Assembly (NCBI GenBank): GCA_900074885.1
Contig: FJUW01000004.1
Coordinates: 62,001 to 126,000, forward strand
Source of the DNA: Rhynchosporium graminicola
Taxonomy: Eukaryota; Ascomycota; Leotiomycetes; Helotiales; Ploettnerulaceae
Length of the DNA: 64,000 nt
Direction: 5' to 3'
Shown here in pieces: positions 58,231 to 64,000 of this stretch. Positions within the stretch are counted from its first letter, which is position 1; each line of letters opens with the position of its first letter. The position numbers and the translations under genes are program-made. The notes beneath the pieces are model-generated. The model was given only the letters and a program-made list of their open reading frames with translations. It was not told where the DNA came from and searched no databases.

Positions 58231-60006
58231 TCAATCTAGCAGTTTCGCCATTCCGGAAGGAATTGGTCCCACAGGCGAGATGGTCTCAAGTCTATCGCAC
58301 GGTAATCCGACAGAAACTTGACTCGATTTGGGCGACTTGGAAGGAGCCGCGGTAGGTTTGGTGAAGAGGAGACCTGGAAATAATGCAGAAGAAGGAAAAT
58401 TCTCTTGATCGAATGCTTTCTTGGTAGTTGGTTGCTTTGTGGTTTTGGTAGCAGGAAAAGTATTGTTGATTGCATTGACAGCCCTTGTTGGCTTCGAGGA
58501 GGGTAATGCCTTTCTCGGACGACTGGATTTCTTCTTCTTAGGAGCCAGATCGCCTGTGAGTGGAGGTGCGAAAGCTAGTGAAGTTTGCTTCAATTTGGGT
58601 AAAGGGATTGAGTCCGGGCTTTGTTGTCGAGGTGTGTCGGTTGGTATAGCTAGGCCTTGGGCATTGAGAGCATTAATCAGCGCCGGCTTGACGCGGACTT
58701 CGACTGTAGGGCGAGCATATTTCATGTCGGATAGGAGAGGTCCTCCAACAACGTAATCACCACAATCCTTATCATCCCATTTTGGTAGGGCAACAGCTCG
58801 GGCAACCTCGTCACTTTCAGCTCGGACAACCATATCCCAGCAATCTTTGAACTCGACGCCGATAGGTTCGGGGTCAAGATTGATCCAGGCAGTAAACCCT
58901 CCACGTCGAGCACGGGTTACAGAGCACAATTCTTTGGTTAAGCGACGCGTACCGGGAATTTTCAAACTGGTGCCGACAACAATGACAGCGTCAGGTACTC
59001 TCTTCAGGTCGGAAACGCTTACAGCTCCAATAGCATCTTCATCTGGGTTGTGTTCGTTGTACAATACCATTCGTGGTCGTAAACGGCCAATACCGTGACT
59101 CCGAAATCCAGCAGCTGATCGTGCGATATCGACTTCTTCGCATCGCGCGCAAAGCGGGGCTTCTGGACCTTCGAAAAGGCCGCCATTAAAATCTTGAAGA
59201 TCCCCGCATTTGCTACAGACCATCTTATCCAAACCTCCGTGTAGTTGAATTGTTTTAGGCCAGGGACCTTTGCGATTGAGAGGTACTGTGGTTGCTAAGG
59301 GTGGTAAGGCAGTATCGATGCCGTCGACATTTTGGGTGTACAGGCGCATTAAACGGCCTTCTTCTGCGAGGGTTGCGAGCATGTGGTGAAAGAGAGTGGG
59401 CTTCGCGTTCTGCGTGGAAGTCCCAAGTTCACGGACCATATCGTGGAATGAACTTGTAGAATTGTCATTTCTATAGACAGCCGCGTCGAATAAATGCTTT
59501 CCTGAGGTCTTAAGCTTGTGCTGATTTCGGAGTGATGAGAAAAGGCCCGTGGATGAGCGGAAATCAGGTACTGCCCTCTGTTAGTTATGATTCGTAGGCA
59601 ATCAAGGTGGAAGAAACTCACTGCCAGCAGAGACGGATATTCCAGCCCCAGCAATAACCACGATTCGGCGTTTCGTCCGCAGAACATTTATCAATTTCCT
59701 CATCTTGACGTCCTCTTTCTGGTGCATATCCTCATTATCGCTCGCGTTCAATTCTGATATGTCGAGGTATTCCGTGTTCGTGTCTTTGTCCTTCGTGATT
59801 CGCTGCCTTTTTGGGGCTGGGGGGGAAGAGTCGTCGCAATGCGAGCTATGGAGCACCTTTCGCGACTTGGGCTTCATGCCCTTCTCCGACTCATGGCTGG
59901 ACGGAGGCGATGGATAATCACCTGGAGGAGATGGCGATCGCGATGCTATGCTGGAGAGAGGAGAGGACATCGAGGAGAGGGACGAGGAGCTGCTTGGGGA
60001 TGCCAT
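58231..60006 (-). CDS. HST4: Sirtuin, HST3/HST4-type NAD-dependent histone deacetylase, 574 aa, 2 exons
   Basis: Exons are 60006-59622 and 59570-58231; the intron is 51 bp (GTGAGT..GCAG, phase 1) and sits in the NAD site. Motifs: AGAGISVSAGIPDFRSSTGL (from residue 119), TQNVDGID (207-214), QLHGGL with catalytic His 239, zinc cysteines CSKC (247, 250) and LCARC (269, 272), and VIVVGTSLKIPGTRR. The Ser/Pro-rich N-terminus (about 110 residues) and the long basic C-tail (KKKKSSRPRKALPSSK) are normal for the fungal HST3/HST4 class, which removes H3K56 acetylation after replication. The ATG at 60006 is the first one in frame. The symbol is by class; orthology to HST3 versus HST4 is not resolved. 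Confidence 0.92.
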
Positions 60007-60307
60007 TTTGGGGAAGATCGTAAGCGCGGCTGTGACGCGCGCGCGGGATTGTCGATTTATTATGTGGTAGTACACGTCTTTATAACATGGTTATCGTGTG
60101 TTGAGCGTTTCGGTCGCGTTTCTAGTCGAGTAAAAGTTGTGGTGTTGGATGGGAGAGATCGAGGTCGAGGTCGAGATGGTTGGTTGCGTGAAGAGACTTG
60201 GGCGTCATGTCGTGAGCGAGGCGAGTATTGTAGGAGGCTCTCGAGCTAGTTCGGGTCCGGGCTGGAACCACAATAGCAAGTGCAGCGGGGCGGACGCGGG
60301 GACAATA
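60007..60307. promoter_or_regulatory. Sirtuin upstream region, cut by transposon
   Basis: 300 bp between the sirtuin start and the transposon. GC-rich, not RIPped. The original divergent promoter to MED16 was interrupted at the TA at 60306-60307. Confidence 0.4.
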
Positions 60308-60331
60308 CAGTGAAACCCCTGTTATAACGAT
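60308..60331 (+). repeat. Left terminal inverted repeat, 24 bp
   Basis: Perfect inverse of 62106-62129. A second GTTATAACGAT lies just inside at 60335. Confidence 0.95.
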
Positions 60332-60458
60332 CACCGTTATAACGATATTTCCATTATAGCAATATATTTCCACGGACGGAGCGTTTTCTTATACAATTCC
60401 TAATATCAACGATATCGTTACTAAATTGCCGTATATCGTTATATCAGTTCAGCTCGAT

Positions 60459-62033
60459 ATGCCTCGAATATTAATTATAATTGAGCAGCGACAAGCTCTA
60501 CGACGCTAGCGAAGCTCCCAAACGCCTACACCGTCTCATAAGGCTTATATTAATTAGTTCTATACTTAATTTAACTATAAGATTAGCTAGTTAACTATAT
60601 TAGAGTCTCTTAAAGCTCATTTCTCCTACCTTAACGATACGTCTATAGCTTCAGCAATTAACAGCATATAGTCACGACTACGAGTAAGCTATTAGGAAGA
60701 CTTAGAGCAGATTCTTATATAATAGCAGCTTCGGATTAAGGCTCGCGGAGGGTTTATAATAGGTGAAATCATACGGCAGAAGGCGCAGACTCTCTGGCAC
60801 TAATTACCTTAATATCAGGATAAGCCTTACCCTGAATTCAGTAAACGCTAGCTTGAAAGCTACAAGAAGAGATATAACGTATAAGTATAATAGCGCTTTA
60901 GAGAAGACGCCTCTGTACTAGAATCGACTGAAGACGAGATAAAGGCTCTACGAACACTAGCCGGCGAATATAATAAGGAGGATATATATAATATAGACGA
61001 AACCGGCTTATTCTAGAGAATAACCCCTTCTCGCGGTCTATTAATATAACCCCGCGCTAGCCTGAAGAAGGAAAAGTCTCGAATATCTCTTATTATTTAT
61101 ATAAACGCTATAGGAAGTGATAAGCTTCTAATATAGTATATTAGAAAGCATAAAACGCCGCGCGCTTTACGGAATATCAGCGTTTCGACTATAGAAGGCG
61201 AGTAGCGGTAGAATAAGAAGGCTTAGATAAATACAGTTATTATAGTTAACTAGCTAAAGGCTTTCTATCGCTATATTAGTAATAGAACTATCTTACTAGC
61301 TATAGATAACTTCTTAGCTTATTATACTAGCTTAGAACTATATCCGCTACCTGCGAATATTCGGATTTACTAGCTACCTCTAAACTCGACGAGTCGTTTC
61401 TAACCTCTTGATTAAGGTATTATTCAGAATCTTAAGGCTTATTACCGTCGTTATTAGCTATAATATATGATCGACTACCTTAAAAGAGGAGATAAGCTAG
61501 TATAATCTATAAACGTCTACTTAGCTCTACGATAGGTATTCCGGAGTTAGTTTATAAACGTTAGTAATACGATAATTTATAACTACTTCCGGAAATCAAC
61601 TCTAGTCGTAGCTCTAATAGCTCTTCTGATATCACCTTAGCTAGCTGATCTTATATAGCTTTATTAATAAGCTTTAACAGTAGTAGATATCAGGGACGCT
61701 ATAAGTTTAAGTAACTTCTTGAACCTCCCGGAAGAAGCTATAACGGACGCAATTAATATAGAGAACAAGCAGACTGACGACGCTTTATTATAAGAGATAA
61801 TAGAAGATCACTTGTAAAGCGAAACTCCAGAGGATGAAGACGAGGCTAGAGACTCAGTTCTAGAGCCAGAATACTCTATTCAAGACGTAAGGCAGGCTTT
61901 AAAGGTATTACTTTGCTTTACAGAGAAGTAAAGAACTATAAATATAAGTTATATACGAGTAATTAAGCGCTACGAGCAGGAGTTACAGTCTATAGAGAGA
62001 GACTCGCTCTCCTAGGGTTCCCTTGATAGGTAG
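60459..62033 (+). pseudogene. Pogo/Fot transposase with CENP-B-type DNA-binding region, RIPped
   Basis: One frame of 525 codons from the ATG at 60459 with no frameshift; many TAA/TAG codons are the only damage. The N-terminal helix-turn-helix is around QRQALRR and SHKAYIN; the CENP-B-like second domain has PYPEFSKR*LESYKKRYNV. The DDE core shows NIDETGLF*RITPSRGL (first Asp), LLAIDNFLAYYT (second, DN in place of DGH) and LPLNSTSRF*PLD*GIIQNL (third). An acidic tail follows near 61840. Almost every stop fits CAG, CAA or TGG turned to TAG/TAA. Confidence 0.88.
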
Positions 62034-62105
62034 CTTATATAATACAAACTCGTTCCTTTATAACGATATATCCGTTATAACGATATTTTTGACTATCCCG
62101 AATCA

Positions 62106-62129
62106 ATCGTTATAACAGGGGTTTCACTG
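62106..62129 (-). repeat. Right terminal inverted repeat, 24 bp
   Basis: Perfect inverse of 60308-60331; flanked by TA. Confidence 0.95.
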
Positions 62130-62799
62130 TAGTAAGAAAGCAACATGGAAATAGCGGAAACCATAAAGCGAGGGAGTCATTTGACGAAATAAACAGTCAC
62201 AGCGAACAACAAGAATTGGCATAACGAATCATTAAGTCATTTTTACAAGTATCTGAGTTGATGTTTCCCAAATGTTCTCGAGTATGAATGGATGATATCC
62301 TTCCATGCAGGAGGGGTCTGCACGTTCCCATCAGCTCCTAGCACCTTCGTAGCACAAGCCTTTATTCAAGTTCAGAGAGACTCAACCCCTCGAAGCCATC
62401 TATATCTTCGCTTCGAGGCTTTTCATTTCGAATTGATAATTGACAATTATCACTGTAGCTGTATCACTTCCTTTGTTGATTGTTGTTGTCTGAATGGTTG
62501 CTATGTAAAGGCAGAGCTAGGGCAATAAAAGCTAGAACTACCCGCATGCCCCAGCACTGACAAGGATGGCGCTTTGGCTCGAACTGGATTATTGCAGACA
62601 ACTCCGAAGCGACGAATTTGGATCAATCGACGATAGATACCTAGGTACCCATTTATCATCACTCTATACCATTCCTATGTACTTATATTAGTGCGATCAA
62701 ACTCATATTTACCAAAGTTACACACTCTCATTATCACTCTGTCCTCTCCAACCTGGTTCGTTTGCGAGGTGGAGGAGGTCGTGCTGGTTTGCTGCGAAG
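62130..62799 (+). promoter_or_regulatory. MED16 upstream region
   Basis: 670 bp between the transposon and the MED16 start; no gene seen. The short frame at 62292-62528 is not recognisable. Confidence 0.4.
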
Positions 62800-64000
62800 A
62801 TGCCAATGATGATGGACGACGAAATGAATATGGATGATCTGTTCGGCGATGGAGTAGGCCTAAATATACCCTCACGACCACCTACCAAGGAGCTTCATCA
62901 GAGATTGGATGAGTTGAGAGCAAGCGGTTGCTGCCAGTAAGTTATTCATCATGTGACAGACAGTGTCTGACAATTTTAGGACTATCGCCTGGTCCAAATG
63001 GGGCAGTATAGCATCAGTTGCTGCCAATGGAACTTCTTTAGAACTTCGGAACCTTCGTTGTCACCCAGATGATGGGACATGGGCACTTACCGAGCCCACT
63101 TCCACGCCAAATTTCTCCTCGGCACTTGATGGGGGCCCGCTGAAGCATCTTTCCTGGAGTCCAACGGGCAGTGATCTGGCCGTGATTGATGCTGCTGGAA
63201 GAGTCACTATCTTGTCCATGTTCTCGGGTTTGAACAAGTCTGGTATGAGCAGGCTGTGTCAGAATGATTCTGCGGACGATTTGAATGGGGTCGTCGGGTG
63301 CTACTGGTTGAATCAGGCTCCATTCCCGCCGGGGCGCCCAGTATGTCTCAATACGATGAGATGAATGACTCCAGCTGATGAGATTAATAGGCGATGCTGC
63401 ATGGGCCTGGAGTCAAGGATGGACCAATATACCGTTATGACGCCGCTCAAGCTCCGATACTAGGACCTTGTCATCCTGTCAGCTCGAAATCTGCATTTGT
63501 TTGTGTTACCACGAATGGCCTGCTGCGGGTGTTATGGCAACAGAACAACGGCAAGTGGCACGAATCTCATACGGAGCTAGAGAGTATAGTCTCGTCGGAT
63601 GAGTTGATAACCCACGCAGCAATCTGTTCCGATAAAGGTATGCACATCATCAATTCCTTGCAAGCTTTTCTTGACGTCTTCAGGTGGAACTTTACTCATC
63701 GCTTTCGCCACATCCACAATGCAGCTACGTACCGTACGAGCTTTCATAGACTGGGGCCTGCCCAAGGGAGAAAAGGGCCAACCAGCAGCCCAACCATTGA
63801 ACGTATCAATAAGGACGAAGCATCTCGCAGGTACAAGTTGGGTACCAGGTGCTTCACTCGATCCCATGAACCCATCAAATTCCGATACATCCATGATTCA
63901 ACTCTCACATCTTGAGTTCCTCCCACTCTGCGCAGATTCGCAAGGAGGTCCGATACCAGCAACTATCCTAGCTGTCCGGTCTTCGTCACCTAGCTTGTCC
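62800..64000 (+). CDS. MED16: Mediator complex subunit 16 (Med16/Sin4), N-terminal 354 aa, runs off window
   Basis: Exons are 62800-62936, 62980-63340, 63391-63637 and 63684 to beyond 64000; introns of 43, 50 and 46 bp, all in phase. Med16 is a tail-module subunit of Mediator, linking activators to RNA polymerase II. The start MPMMMDDEMNMDDLFGDGVG and the following KELHQRLDELRASGCCQTIA are typical of fungal Med16. Beta-propeller-like blocks follow: WSKWGSIASVAANGTSLELR, HLSWSPTGSDLAVIDAAGRV, GVVGCYWLNQAPFPPGRP, GPCHPVSSKSAFVCVTTNGL and GTLLIAFATSTMQLRTVRAF. The first ATG in the M-rich start is used. Confidence 0.92.

Larger units (their letters stand above)
60308..62129 (+). mobile_element. 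Pogo/Fot-type DNA transposon, 1822 bp, complete but RIPped
   Basis: Terminal inverted repeats of 24 bp are perfect: CAGTGAAACCCCTGTTATAA at the left end and its inverse ending at 62129. TA flanks both ends (60306-60307 and 62130-62131), the standard duplication. The subterminal sequence has further TTATAACGAT repeats on both sides. The interior encodes one transposase. It is AT-shifted by RIP but keeps full length. Confidence 0.95.

Overview
The window is nuclear DNA of a filamentous ascomycete (Pezizomycotina). The evidence is short introns of 43-119 bp with GT..AG ends, fungal gene families (CAF-1 large subunit, HST3/HST4-type sirtuin, Mediator subunit 16, 2EXR, WSC), and blocks of transposon DNA that carry repeat-induced point mutation (RIP): very few CA/TG dinucleotides and many TAA/TAG stops where CAA, CAG or TGG would be expected. 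The class (perhaps Leotiomycetes) is a guess.

Layout. 1-6753 is an AT-rich RIPped transposon block: the 3' end of a Ty3/gypsy chromovirus, a second minus-strand gypsy element, and a pogo/Tc1-type transposon broken by that element. 6754-22982 is gene-bearing: a spliced AAA+ ATPase, CAF-1 large subunit (RLF2), a conserved low-complexity protein, a candidate 73-residue two-exon protein, and long gene-poor stretches with simple repeats. 22983-41700 is a Russian-doll insertion. A Ty1/copia element with 207-bp LTRs and target duplication AAAAC contains a 2.2-kb gag-only LTR element (duplication CCTAG) and a 10.2-kb chromovirus (duplication AGCTA). The chromovirus copy is inflated by a 2450-bp exact tandem duplication joined by one N, most likely an assembly error.

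41701-60306 is gene-bearing again: a Ser/Thr-rich GPI-anchored wall protein and a WSC protein that may share exons, a methyltransferase, an unknown 360-residue protein, a four-exon family 2 glycosyltransferase, a 2EXR protein and a sirtuin. Three pseudogenes lie among them (alpha/beta hydrolase, GT32 mannosyltransferase, GH5 glycosidase), and almost all their premature stops look like C-to-T or G-to-A changes. 60308-62129 is a complete RIPped pogo/Fot-type transposon with perfect 24-bp terminal inverted repeats. It sits in the shared promoter between the sirtuin and MED16, which runs off the end of the window.

The cell-surface genes (WSC/GPI, GT2, broken GT32 and GH5) form a loose wall-related neighbourhood. 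RLF2, the sirtuin and MED16 are chromatin or transcription housekeeping genes. I see no biosynthetic cluster, CRISPR array or complete tRNA gene. Intron positions are my own reading from splice consensus and frame.
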